DNA from: Acidimicrobiia bacterium
GTDB taxonomy: Bacteria; Actinomycetota; Acidimicrobiia; Spongiisociales; UBA5794
Assembly (NCBI GenBank): GCA_030066875.1
Contig: JASJAS010000027.1
Coordinates: 1-33,580 of the forward strand
Direction: 5' to 3'
Length of the DNA stretch: 33,580 nt
How positions within the stretch are numbered: the first letter of the stretch is position 1; every line of letters begins with the position of its first letter. Shown piece after piece: positions 1-8,223 of the stretch. The notes beneath the pieces were generated by a model. The model saw nothing but the letters and a program-made list of their open reading frames with translations. It made no database searches and was not told the origin of the DNA. The position numbers were made by a program, and so were the translations under genes.

Positions 1-534
1 TCCAGCCATCTCGATGCTGTCGGCTTCGTGGAGGATGCGTGTGTTGTGCCCGTGGCGCGCCGCTTCAAGACGGTCGTCACCTCTGCCGCCGGTCATCCGC
101 TGGACAAGACGTACTACCAGACAGTCAAGGGCATGGTGACTCCACTCGATATCCTCGAGCCGGGGGCCAATCTCATAGTTGCGTCCGATTGCTCCGAAGG
201 GATGGGTTCGGAAGCGTTCCGCGCCTCGCAGCATCGTCTGGTTTCAATCGGCCCGGAGGCCTTTCTCAATGGCATCCTCGGTAAGCGGTTCGCCGACATC
301 GACGAGTGGCAAAGCGAAATGCAAGTCAGAACCACGCGGGTAGCGGACATCCACCTGTACTCAAGAGGGCTCCCTACAGGGGATCGCTCTCTAACAGGTG
401 TCAATCTCATCGAGTCTGTCGAGGAAGCGATCACGAGGAGCCTCGAGGAGACCGGTGATCGAGCGGTAGCGATGATTCCGGAAGGACCGTACGTAGTGCC
501 GAGGTACAGTGCGGGCCAAGTGCGGTCTGCCTGA
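1..534 (+). CDS. LarA-like (nickel-dependent lactate racemase family) protein, C-terminal part; 5' end lies outside the window
   Basis: Frame 1 is open from base 1 to the stop at 534. The translation ..VVTSAAGHPLDKTYYQTVKGMVTPLDILEPGANLIVASDCSEGMGSEAFR.. resembles the LarA C-terminal domain. Confidence 0.75.
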   Translation, partial: SSHLDAVGFVEDACVVPVARRFKTVVTSAAGHPLDKTYYQTVKGMVTPLDILEPGANLIVASDCSEGMGSEAFRASQHRLVSIGPEAFLNGILGKRFADIDEWQSEMQVRTTRVADIHLYSRGLPTGDRSLTGVNLIESVEEAITRSLEETGDRAVAMIPEGPYVVPRYSAGQVRSA

Positions 535-596
535 GCACTCCTCGGTTCGATTCCGACGTCTGGTCCGTAACGATCTGTTGCGCCGTCGGGTACGAC

Positions 597-1148
597 CTAG
601 CCAGTTCGGCCGGCGGCCCGCCGCCAGTGCTGGTCCGAGCCGTCTGCGGTGTCGGTTGCGGCAAGCACCGCCTTCACCTCGTGGGGGTAGAGGATGCTGA
701 CCAGGCAGAACTCGTTGCCGAATGGGTCACACATGACGGCCCAGTCGATGGCGGGGGGTTCGCCCTCAAACGATCCCGGTCGCGGGTAGATGCTTGGAGC
801 CTTCTTCACGGACCCGCCCAGGGTCTCGACCTGTGCAATCGCGTCGTCAACGTCGGCGACGTGGATGTCGATGTGGGACCGGTTGGCGGCATCATCCTTC
901 GGCCGGTCGACCTTCTGCAGGATGATCTCGTGCTGCCAGGGGTCGGGCCGACCGAGGTAGGAGAAGCGGTCGGTCCAGTGGCGGCGATAGGTTCCCGTGG
1001 ACGGTGGGGCACCGATCACAGGCAGGCCGGTGAGCTCGGAGTAGAAGGCCTCGGCGACCTCGAGGTCCTCGACATCGATGACATGGCAACGCAGCTTCCC
1101 GATTCCCACGGGATGGCATGCTAGCCAAGTGGCCCTTGCGAGCGTCAC
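597..1148 (-). CDS. VOC superfamily (glyoxalase/bleomycin resistance-like) protein
   Basis: Translation has the VOC pattern: RCHVIDVEDLEVAEAFYSELTGLPV ... HIDIHVADVDDAIAQVETLGG ... VMCDPFGNEFCLV. Confidence 0.8.
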   Translation of the reverse strand: MTLARATWLACHPVGIGKLRCHVIDVEDLEVAEAFYSELTGLPVIGAPPSTGTYRRHWTDRFSYLGRPDPWQHEIILQKVDRPKDDAANRSHIDIHVADVDDAIAQVETLGGSVKKAPSIYPRPGSFEGEPPAIDWAVMCDPFGNEFCLVSILYPHEVKAVLAATDTADGSDQHWRRAAGRTG

Positions 1149-1265
1149 CGAGGGAGTGACGTTCTAGCTGGATGATCGGCACCGGCACGAATGTGCGGAA
1201 TACGTTATGGGGGTAAGTGCGTTCGTGGGGACGAGTGTCCGTCGGCAGCTCGGAGGAGTTGAAGA

Positions 1266-1685
1266 ATGGAAGAGATGCAGTTCCCCGCGCCTTCAGAAGG
1301 CATTGTCGTTACCCATTTCGTCGTTTCAGGTGACGTAGCTGCTTCTCGAGACTTCTATTCGGGGGTTCTCGGCGGAACCACCGTCAGGGAGGGCGCCCCG
1401 ACAATCGTGAAACTCGCCAATAGCTGGGTCATCATCAACGAGGGCGGCGGACCGACCGAAGACAAACCCAACGTGTTCCTGGATGTCCCGTCTGATCAGA
1501 ATCAGGTAAGCGCGTTCATGAACATCCGCGTCGCTGACATTCAGAACGTCTATGACGAGTGGTCGGCGAAGGGTGCGACCTTTCTCACGCCACCTATCGA
1601 CAGGGGAGCCGAGATCCGCTGCTATATGCGCGATCCAGATGGCCACCTGATCGAGGTGGGCCAGGCAACAGGCGTTCTCACTTAG
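1266..1685 (+). CDS. VOC superfamily protein
   Basis: THFVVSGDVAASRDFYSGVLGG ... NIRVADIQNVYDEWSAKGATF ... CYMRDPDGHLIEVGQ. Confidence 0.85.
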   Translation: MEEMQFPAPSEGIVVTHFVVSGDVAASRDFYSGVLGGTTVREGAPTIVKLANSWVIINEGGGPTEDKPNVFLDVPSDQNQVSAFMNIRVADIQNVYDEWSAKGATFLTPPIDRGAEIRCYMRDPDGHLIEVGQATGVLT

Positions 1686-1794
1686 CCGTCAACAGCCACG
1701 CCCACGACGGCCCAGAGGCCTGCGAGTTCGTCCCAATCGAGCTGCGCCGTGCCTCAGGGGAACGCCACAGGGGCAGCGAACGCCACGAACCCCC

Positions 1795-1856
1795 GGAGTT
1801 AAGCTACGCAGCCTTGCCCTCGTAGCTCAGGGGATAGAGCACCGGTTTCCTAAACC
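1795..1856 (+). repeat. Left copy of a 62-bp direct repeat (tRNA-Arg 5' half plus upstream leader)
   Basis: Matches 4174-4235 with one mismatch (GCCT versus GCCC before TGCCCTCG). Confidence 0.93.
1816..1856 (+). pseudogene. Truncated tRNA-Arg(CCT): 5' half only, through the anticodon arm
   Basis: GCCCTCGTAGCTCAGGGGATAGAGCACCGGTTTCCTAAACC is identical to the first 41 nt of the intact tRNA at 4195. Sequence diverges after AAACC, with no T-arm or 3' acceptor strand. Confidence 0.9.
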
Positions 1857-2098
1857 TCTCGGCACCAGCGCTGTGCCACAACCGGAGAACCCCGTTGAAT
1901 CGGCGTTTCGCGTAAGCGACAGCTGCGAGTTATGTGCTGAAACGCAGACGGGAATCGGCAGACTCAGTCCGCTCACAATGCCGGTCATGGAGCGGGGGTT
2001 GAGGACGTTTGGCTCTTGCTTGCTCGCTGGTTCTCTGATTCGTTGTCATATGAGACCGCTGTTCGGAGCGCTTACTGGGTGGCGGCTTTGGAGGACCG

Positions 2099-2590
2099 AT
2101 GACTCAGCGTGTGGCGAGCGACCAGTCGGCGGTTGAGGGCTTCACCCTGTTCGTCAAGCGGTACCGCTCGATGCTGGAGCATGCACTGGTGGGCGTGGTC
2201 GGTCCGGATCTTGCGGCCGATGCCTCTTCGGAGGCGTTTGCGTACTGCTGGAGACAGTGGGATCGCGTCGGAGCGATGGAGCATCCGGCTGGATACCTGT
2301 GGTCGGTCGGACGCAGTAAGGGCCGCGACCTGGCAAGGCAGAACGGCAGGGCGCATCGGCCTCTACTGCCAGCGATCGTCCACTCAGACCTACCCCTGGT
2401 GGAGCCGGGCCTTCCAAAGGCACTAGCAGGCCTCTCGGAGAGGCAGCGTGTGGCCGTCCTTCTCATCCACGGATTCGGCTGGACCTACTCGGAGGTTGCC
2501 GAGTTCCTCGACATCTCGGTGTCGTCGGTACAGCAACATGCACAACGGGGAATGGCGAAACTCCAGAAGAGACTTGGAGGTGCATCGTGA
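2099..2590 (+). CDS. RNA polymerase sigma factor, sigma-70/ECF-type
   Basis: Region 2-like FVKRYRSMLEHALVGVVGPDLAADASSEAFAYCWRQWDRV and region 4-like LAGLSERQRVAVLLIHGFGWTYSEVAEFLDISVSSVQQHAQRGMAKLQ. Confidence 0.88.
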   Translation: MTQRVASDQSAVEGFTLFVKRYRSMLEHALVGVVGPDLAADASSEAFAYCWRQWDRVGAMEHPAGYLWSVGRSKGRDLARQNGRAHRPLLPAIVHSDLPLVEPGLPKALAGLSERQRVAVLLIHGFGWTYSEVAEFLDISVSSVQQHAQRGMAKLQKRLGGAS

Positions 2591-4020
2591 GGACTGACAT
2601 GTCAGGCCAGGTGCGGGCCTACGCCGAGCACCTCGAAACACAGATCAACGACTGGGAGATCGACGACCTGTTCCGCGAGGCCACGCTCACCCTGCCCCGC
2701 ACCCCAGTGAGGGTCAAGAGCTGGCGTGGTCCTCTGGTTGGCCTAGCGGTCATGATGCTGGTGCTCGCCTTCGGCGGCACCCTCTGGCTGCTTCGAGAAG
2801 AGCCCTCCAACGTCGTCGCTCCGACCCCCTCAACTGTCGCCCCAACTACCGCGACCATCGACCCCACTCCTGAGACCATTGATGTCGGATCGCTTGTGTG
2901 GAGTCGGGTGCCCTTCGACGAAGTCGCGTTCCGTCCCACTCAAGGAGCGGGGATGTCGGATGTGGTGGCCTGGGATGGCGGGTTTGTTGCAGTCGGAGAA
3001 ACGAACACACCAAAGGACGGTGACTGGGGAGTAGATGGAGCCGTTTGGCTGTCCCCGGACGGCGTGACCTGGACTCTGCTCCCCAACGGAGATCGACCCC
3101 TGGGCGGTGCCCAGAAACAGGACATCGGGGCCATCACTACAGGCGGACCCGGTCTCGTAGCGGTCGGTCAAACACTGGATGACCCCGACACCAGGAGCGT
3201 TACCTCAAGCTGGACGGCCTCGGCGGTCTGGACCTCCGAGGATGGTCTCGTCTGGACCAAGTCTCCTCTCGCTGGTTCGTTGAATGACGTGACTGCGGGT
3301 GGCCCAGGAGTCGTCGCCGTGGGGCGCGACAGTGGGGCCGCTGCGGTATGGACCTCCCCGGACGGGACCACCTGGGCCCGAGTACCGCACGATCCCGCCA
3401 TATTCGGTCATGGTGGCGGTGAAATGTGGCAAGTCGCTGCCGGGGAAGCAGGCCTGGTCGCGGTCGGCTGGCTGAACGGCACAGGTGCGGTTTGGACATC
3501 GCCCGATGGACTCGACTGGTCCGTCCATCTGGGAGCAGGCATGGAGCACCGGTCAGTCCATCCTCCAGGCATCCAGGCAGTCGCCGCCACGCCACAGGGA
3601 TTCGTCGGAATCGGAAACGAAGAAACGATCGAAGACGCATGTGGCGAGGGGGCACCGGGAGATTGTCGTGTCATGATATGGACCTCTCCCGACGGGGTCA
3701 CTTGGACCCGCGTCCCACACGATGACGACGTTCTAGGCGGAGGCCTCGACAAACAGTTCGCATACGCCGTGACAGCCGTCGGCGACCAGATCGTGGTGGC
3801 AGGCAGCAGCGTGTGGACGTCGTCCGATGGTCGCACGTGGTCACGCAGCTACGAGGACTCCGCCATAGCAGGCGATCGCGAGGGATGGATGCGCGCGGTA
3901 GCGGCGAGCAACGACGCGGTGGTCGTCGTTGGCGGATCGCCGACCGGGACGTCTGCCGTCGTCTGGGTGGGAACACCCAACCACGGCGCCGGGAACCCTG
4001 TCCAGTGGCCGGAACAGTGA
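2587..4020 (+). CDS. Single-pass membrane protein with extracytoplasmic propeller-like (BNR/WD-type) repeats; probable anti-sigma/sensor partner of the upstream sigma factor
   Basis: GTGA overlap with the sigma gene stop; one TM segment (GPLVGLAVMMLVLAFGGTLWLL); repeated VWTSPDGxxWxRVPHD units. Confidence 0.75.
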   Translation: MRTDMSGQVRAYAEHLETQINDWEIDDLFREATLTLPRTPVRVKSWRGPLVGLAVMMLVLAFGGTLWLLREEPSNVVAPTPSTVAPTTATIDPTPETIDVGSLVWSRVPFDEVAFRPTQGAGMSDVVAWDGGFVAVGETNTPKDGDWGVDGAVWLSPDGVTWTLLPNGDRPLGGAQKQDIGAITTGGPGLVAVGQTLDDPDTRSVTSSWTASAVWTSEDGLVWTKSPLAGSLNDVTAGGPGVVAVGRDSGAAAVWTSPDGTTWARVPHDPAIFGHGGGEMWQVAAGEAGLVAVGWLNGTGAVWTSPDGLDWSVHLGAGMEHRSVHPPGIQAVAATPQGFVGIGNEETIEDACGEGAPGDCRVMIWTSPDGVTWTRVPHDDDVLGGGLDKQFAYAVTAVGDQIVVAGSSVWTSSDGRTWSRSYEDSAIAGDREGWMRAVAASNDAVVVVGGSPTGTSAVVWVGTPNHGAGNPVQWPEQ

Positions 4021-4173
4021 CCTGCCCGCGAACCCTCGACAAGCAACACTCATCCGGGGGTGACCAAACACCGCCCGTATCGGCACGTATGGGTGCCCTC
4101 CAAACCGGTGCTCTACCAACGCTGTGCGATCGGTTCTGAAACGCTCCCCCAAGCAGACGTACCCAGAAACCCT

Positions 4174-4235
4174 GGAGTTAAGCTACGCAGCCCTGCCCTC
4201 GTAGCTCAGGGGATAGAGCACCGGTTTCCTAAACC
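4174..4235 (+). repeat. Right copy of the 62-bp direct repeat
   Basis: GGAGTTAAGCTACGCAGCCCTGCCCTCGTAGCTCAGGGGATAGAGCACCGGTTTCCTAAACC; compare 1795-1856. Confidence 0.93.
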
Positions 4236-4267
4236 GGGTGTCGGAGGTTCGAATCCTCCCGAGGGCG
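4195..4267 (+). tRNA. tRNA-Arg (anticodon CCT)
   Basis: Acceptor GCCCTCG pairs CGAGGGC; anticodon stem CCGGT/ACCGG with loop TTCCTAA (anticodon CCT); T-arm GGAGGTTCGAATCCTCC; no encoded CCA. Confidence 0.95.
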
Positions 4268-4269
4268 CG

Positions 4270-4315
4270 CGGACTCGCAAAGCGAGTCCGTTGGCAGTTT
4301 CCTCCCGGAAACTGC
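4270..4315. repeat. Two tandem minimal hairpins directly after tRNA-Arg
   Basis: CGGACTCGC-AAA-GCGAGTCCG (4270-4290) then GCAGTTTCC-TCCC-GGAAACTGC (4294-4315); both have perfect 9-bp arms. Confidence 0.85.
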
Positions 4316-4354
4316 GGCCCTGGGCACGGCGGTGGCCGCGGAGCGGCGCAGCGG

Positions 4355-5509
4355 CTATCGGTCCAGCGCAAACAGCTCGACCGAGTTGCCGACACCACGC
4401 AGGTCGATGGGCCCCAAACTCTCGACTGTGATCCCGTCGGGGATGGTGACTGCCTCGACCACATCGCCAGATGCCAGGAAGGTGCGCTCGAAGTCACGAC
4501 ACGCCTGCTCGATCCGAGCCGTCGTGTTCGGCGTGTCACCCAGGTAGACGATCTCGTGTTTGACCGTCCCGATTTCCCCGGTGACCACGGGCCCCATATG
4601 CAAACCCGCCCAGAAGCTGGGGACCGCACCGAACTCCGCGAGGTAATCGCCGGACGAATGGTCGATTGCGTCCGCCATGGCAAAGACGGTCTGGATGCAG
4701 GCCGCGTTCTCGAGGCCCTTGCGTTCGGTCCAGGTGAGAACGACCTCGTCGCCCACGAAACGATGGATATCGGCGCCGTGGCGGAGCGCACTGGTGGAAA
4801 CGTCTGCGACAAACCGCTTGAGAAACGCGTGATAGCGAAGATTGCCCAGCTTTTCTGCGATCTGGGTGGAGCTGCGCAGATCGACGAAGAGAAAGATGCG
4901 GACCTCCTCGCGTGGTCGGTGGTAGCGACCGAGGATCAAGCCGACGAGCACGCCCCGCCCGAGCAGCCGATTCACCTGGGCGATGAAGTTGATTACGAGG
5001 GCCGCGACGAAGCTGATGACGACGGACCAGGCGAGTCCCGGGTCAACCAGCTCGTTCCAGGCCACGCCGCCAATTGTCAACAGAGGTACGGCGATTGTCG
5101 TGACGATGATGGCGAGCCAGGCCAGGCTCCGGGTGACTAGAACGACCAGGAACGGAGCCTCGCGCCACCCACGGGGAATGAGACCGACGGCCCAGCCGAC
5201 GTCGAACGCGACCATTCCGGCTGCGATCAGGAATCCGATCAGCGCGCCGGTGACGATCGACCGGGTTGTGCCATCGCCAAGGAAATAGCCGGGGATGAGG
5301 CCGATGAGCGCGCCCAACGGAGTAACGGCGGCGAGGACCCGCGCCATGATCTGCCACTGCTCTGACCTCGTCACGTAGCCGTCTGCTCTGCTCGGGCGGG
5401 CAATCTTAGGGGTTCTCGCCGGGTCCCTCAGCAGCACGAGTGCCGGATGATGATCCTGACCGGCTGCTCGCTCGCCGTTGGCGGACACGGCACACGTCAT
5501 CGAGGGCAC
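4355..5509 (-). CDS. Membrane-anchored class III adenylate/guanylate cyclase
   Basis: N-terminal hydrophobic segments, then a cyclase domain: FLFVDLRSSTQIAEKLG, HRFVGDEVVLTW, YLGDTPNTTARIEQACR. Confidence 0.85.
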   Translation of the reverse strand: MPSMTCAVSANGERAAGQDHHPALVLLRDPARTPKIARPSRADGYVTRSEQWQIMARVLAAVTPLGALIGLIPGYFLGDGTTRSIVTGALIGFLIAAGMVAFDVGWAVGLIPRGWREAPFLVVLVTRSLAWLAIIVTTIAVPLLTIGGVAWNELVDPGLAWSVVISFVAALVINFIAQVNRLLGRGVLVGLILGRYHRPREEVRIFLFVDLRSSTQIAEKLGNLRYHAFLKRFVADVSTSALRHGADIHRFVGDEVVLTWTERKGLENAACIQTVFAMADAIDHSSGDYLAEFGAVPSFWAGLHMGPVVTGEIGTVKHEIVYLGDTPNTTARIEQACRDFERTFLASGDVVEAVTIPDGITVESLGPIDLRGVGNSVELFALDR

Positions 5510-5721
5510 TGATCGCGGCAGGGATGGCCAAGCTCATCGCAACCGCAACATGACCCATGGCAGGGTCCCCCACCCGCAGACTTGGGGGTAGCTTCTTACA
5601 CTTCGGACCGCTGGTTCCACGGAATCAGCATGCCAGGAGACCGTTGGGGGGGTTTTCTCCCGCCTGCGGCTGAAAGTGCGCCGGCGACGACCAAGTCGGC
5701 CAACAGCTGAGGTAGCAATTC

Positions 5722-6651
5722 GTGCGAACAATGATCACCGGAGGATTGGGCTTCCTGGGCCACGCCCTCGGATCACAACTCGAGACCGAAGGGCACGACG
5801 TCAGGTTGATGGACATCCGCGACGGCGCGCCGCAAGGAGCCGACTACTGCCGTGGCAGCGTCCTCAGCCTCGAAGATTGCCTGAGAGCCTGCGAAGGTGT
5901 CGAGATCGTGGTCCATGGCGCCGCGGTTCACCAGGCCCACAGTGTCGGCTACGGTCCCTTGGCCGCCGCCGATGTCAACGTGAGGGGCACGATCAACCTG
6001 TTCGATGCCGCAATCAAGACAGGCACGCGCCGCTTCGTGTTCCTCTCGACTTCCAAGGTATATGGCGATCCGTCGGAACTACCGTCGGCCGAACATGACC
6101 CGCTCGCACCCCGGGATGTCTACGCACTCAGCAAGCTCGCTGGCGAGCACCATCTGCGCGTGAGCCAGCCCGATACGGACATTGAGGTCGTCTTCATGCG
6201 CCCGTTCTCGGTGTATGGCCCGGCACAGAACCTCGATACCGGGTACGTCGGCATGGTACTGAAGTCGCTCCTCGGTGAGCGCCCCATCGAACTCCCGGGA
6301 CTTCCCGACTACAAGCGGGACTTCGTGCACATCGACGACGTCACACGACTGTGTGCGACCATCATCCGCACCGAATCCCTGCCCGGATTGACCATCGTCA
6401 ATGTGGGAAGTGGCGAAATGGCCTCGCTAGCGCAGTTGGTGACGAGTGCGTCTCGCATAGTCGGATCCGATTTGCCCATCGGTTATCGCACGCCGCCGGC
6501 GGGGACGCTGACCCGTTCACACGCAAACATGGACTACGCCGCGGCGCGCTTCGGTTTCCGGCCGTCATTCCAACTCGCTGAAGGTCTGGCCGACACCATC
6601 GAGTGGTTTACGTCCGCACATCTACCCCGGCAGGAACGGAGTGCGCAATGA
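5722..6651 (+). CDS. NAD-dependent epimerase/dehydratase (SDR family)
   Basis: MITGGLGFLGHAL dinucleotide motif; VYALSKLAGEHHLR (YxxxK); FSVYGPAQN; RDFVHIDDVTRL. Confidence 0.9.
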   Translation: MRTMITGGLGFLGHALGSQLETEGHDVRLMDIRDGAPQGADYCRGSVLSLEDCLRACEGVEIVVHGAAVHQAHSVGYGPLAAADVNVRGTINLFDAAIKTGTRRFVFLSTSKVYGDPSELPSAEHDPLAPRDVYALSKLAGEHHLRVSQPDTDIEVVFMRPFSVYGPAQNLDTGYVGMVLKSLLGERPIELPGLPDYKRDFVHIDDVTRLCATIIRTESLPGLTIVNVGSGEMASLAQLVTSASRIVGSDLPIGYRTPPAGTLTRSHANMDYAAARFGFRPSFQLAEGLADTIEWFTSAHLPRQERSAQ

Positions 6652-7352
6652 TTGCGGCACTGATTCTGGCCGCAGGCAAAGGGGAGCGGTTCGGTAGAGA
6701 TCCACACCCGAAGCAGTACAGCAACCTCTGCGGCAAGCCGCTATTCGTGCACAGCGTGTCGACCTACGGGGCGATGCCCGAGATCGATCGAATTGTGCTC
6801 ACGTTCGACACTGATTGCGAAGACTTGGTGCAGACCTCTCTGGAGCAGCACGGCCTCGTAGACGCGGTCGACCTCGTCCCGGGCGGTGCGACACGACAGG
6901 CTTCGATCGGGAATGCCGCCGCAGCGTTGGGTTCGCTCGATGCTCTAGATCGCAATGACATGATCGTCGTCCACAATGCCGCGTCACCGAATACGCGAGC
7001 GGCATTCGTGCGGGAGTGCATAGAGGCAATGGAGGGGTTCGACGCTGTCCAGGCGTGCGTCCCGGACACGCGCACCGTCTTCGAGCGGACCGACAAAGTG
7101 GTCAGCCGAGTGTTGCCTCGAGCCCACCTTGTCTACAACTGCGACCCGCTGATCTACCGGGCCGACGTGTTTGCCCGCTTGATTCAGACCCAGCACGAGC
7201 GGGGAACGACCGGGGAAACAACGAGTGACACCGCACTCGAACTCGGCTACCAACTCCGCCTGGTCGAATCGAGCTACGACAACATCAAGGTCACAACGCG
7301 ATGGGACATCTATGCAATCGAAGCCGCGATGCAGGATGGATCCGCTTCCTGA
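6648..7352 (+). CDS. IspD/TarI-like cytidylyltransferase family protein
   Basis: MIAALILAAGKGERFGRDPHPKQYSNLCGKPLFVHSV and SYDNIKVTTRWDI; ATG overlaps the epimerase stop (ATGA). Confidence 0.8.
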   Translation: MIAALILAAGKGERFGRDPHPKQYSNLCGKPLFVHSVSTYGAMPEIDRIVLTFDTDCEDLVQTSLEQHGLVDAVDLVPGGATRQASIGNAAAALGSLDALDRNDMIVVHNAASPNTRAAFVRECIEAMEGFDAVQACVPDTRTVFERTDKVVSRVLPRAHLVYNCDPLIYRADVFARLIQTQHERGTTGETTSDTALELGYQLRLVESSYDNIKVTTRWDIYAIEAAMQDGSAS

Positions 7353-7375
7353 CGATCTCCTAGCCGGCTATGCCC

Positions 7376-7852
7376 TCAACTGACCTCGACGACCCCCGAA
7401 CCCAGCACCGCCTTCAGGTCGAGGAAATCGGCGCACACAACGCCCCAAGTTCCCGTTGACGCGGCGAATGGCTGCAGCAGAGGCTCGGTCATCGATGCCG
7501 ACATCCGGGCAGCAATGAAGTCGTCCCACCCCGACGGATCGTCGTTGCCCGCGAGCCCGTACTGATCGAACCGCCCTGCTGCCACGTCACTCTCGAGGTC
7601 TGACAGCTGGTAGCCGTCACCAAGCAGGATCAGCCAGGCCTCGCCGGGATTCGACGACATATTGAACACGGAAACCTCAGCTAGGCCGGCGGCAATTGGA
7701 CCGCTCTCGACCGTGCACACAGTCCCGTCGAACGTGACTTCTGGCGGGCCGGCATCTTCAACCTCCGCCGCGTCATCGCTCCCGCCGCAGGCAGCCAAGA
7801 GCAGAACAAGAATGAGCAGACGGGCAACGGCCCGCCCCGACCTGACTTTCAC
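7376..7852 (-). CDS. Hypothetical lipoprotein
   Basis: Signal peptide with lipobox LILVLLLAACGGSDD; no further family recognised. Confidence 0.7.
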   Translation of the reverse strand: MKVRSGRAVARLLILVLLLAACGGSDDAAEVEDAGPPEVTFDGTVCTVESGPIAAGLAEVSVFNMSSNPGEAWLILLGDGYQLSDLESDVAAGRFDQYGLAGNDDPSGWDDFIAARMSASMTEPLLQPFAASTGTWGVVCADFLDLKAVLGSGVVEVS

Positions 7853-7940
7853 TTCCTCTCCCTCCCAGGGTGAGGACCAACCTACAGGTCAACTAACGCG
7901 CTTGGGCTGCAACATCGCAGCGCGCAAGCTGGTCCGGCCG

Positions 7941-8186
7941 TTAGGGCTTGAGAGACTCCACCAGGTCGACATAGGCCTGCTTGGCGTCTTCCGACTCCGT
8001 CCCTTCGAGCGCAGCCCACGCGTCGTATTTGGCTCTGCCCACGAAGTCCATCATCCCCGGACGCTTCCCTTCGACATCCCCCACGGTCGCCTGCTTGTAC
8101 AGGGCGTAGAGCTTGAGCAGATCCTCGTTGCCAGGTTTCTCCGGTAGCTCCTGGACCTCGGCAACTGCAGTTTCGAAATCCGACAT
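7941..8186 (-). CDS. Acyl-CoA-binding protein (ACBP) family
   Basis: MSDFETAVAEVQELPEKPGNEDLLKLYALYKQATVGDVEGKRPGMMDFVGRAKYDAWAALEG matches the ACBP core (LLKLYALYKQATxGD, KYDAW). Confidence 0.92.
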   Translation of the reverse strand: MSDFETAVAEVQELPEKPGNEDLLKLYALYKQATVGDVEGKRPGMMDFVGRAKYDAWAALEGTESEDAKQAYVDLVESLKP

Positions 8187-8223
8187 CTTCGGTCCCCTTC
8201 TCGAATGCTGGCCTAATCGTCGA

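Noticed and set aside
2405-2455. Short hairpins GCCTT-CCA-AAGGC and GCCTCT-CGG-AGAGGC
   Set aside because: Arms of 5-6 bp within the sigma factor CDS; many are expected by chance and they do not fit the GACTC family.
4238-5140. 300-aa + strand ORF beginning inside tRNA-Arg
   Set aside because: Starts within the tRNA and is antisense to the nucleotidyl cyclase.
5510-5721. Intergenic region between cyclase and epimerase, considered as a riboswitch
   Set aside because: G-rich and C-rich tracts could fold, but I could not match any known riboswitch consensus.
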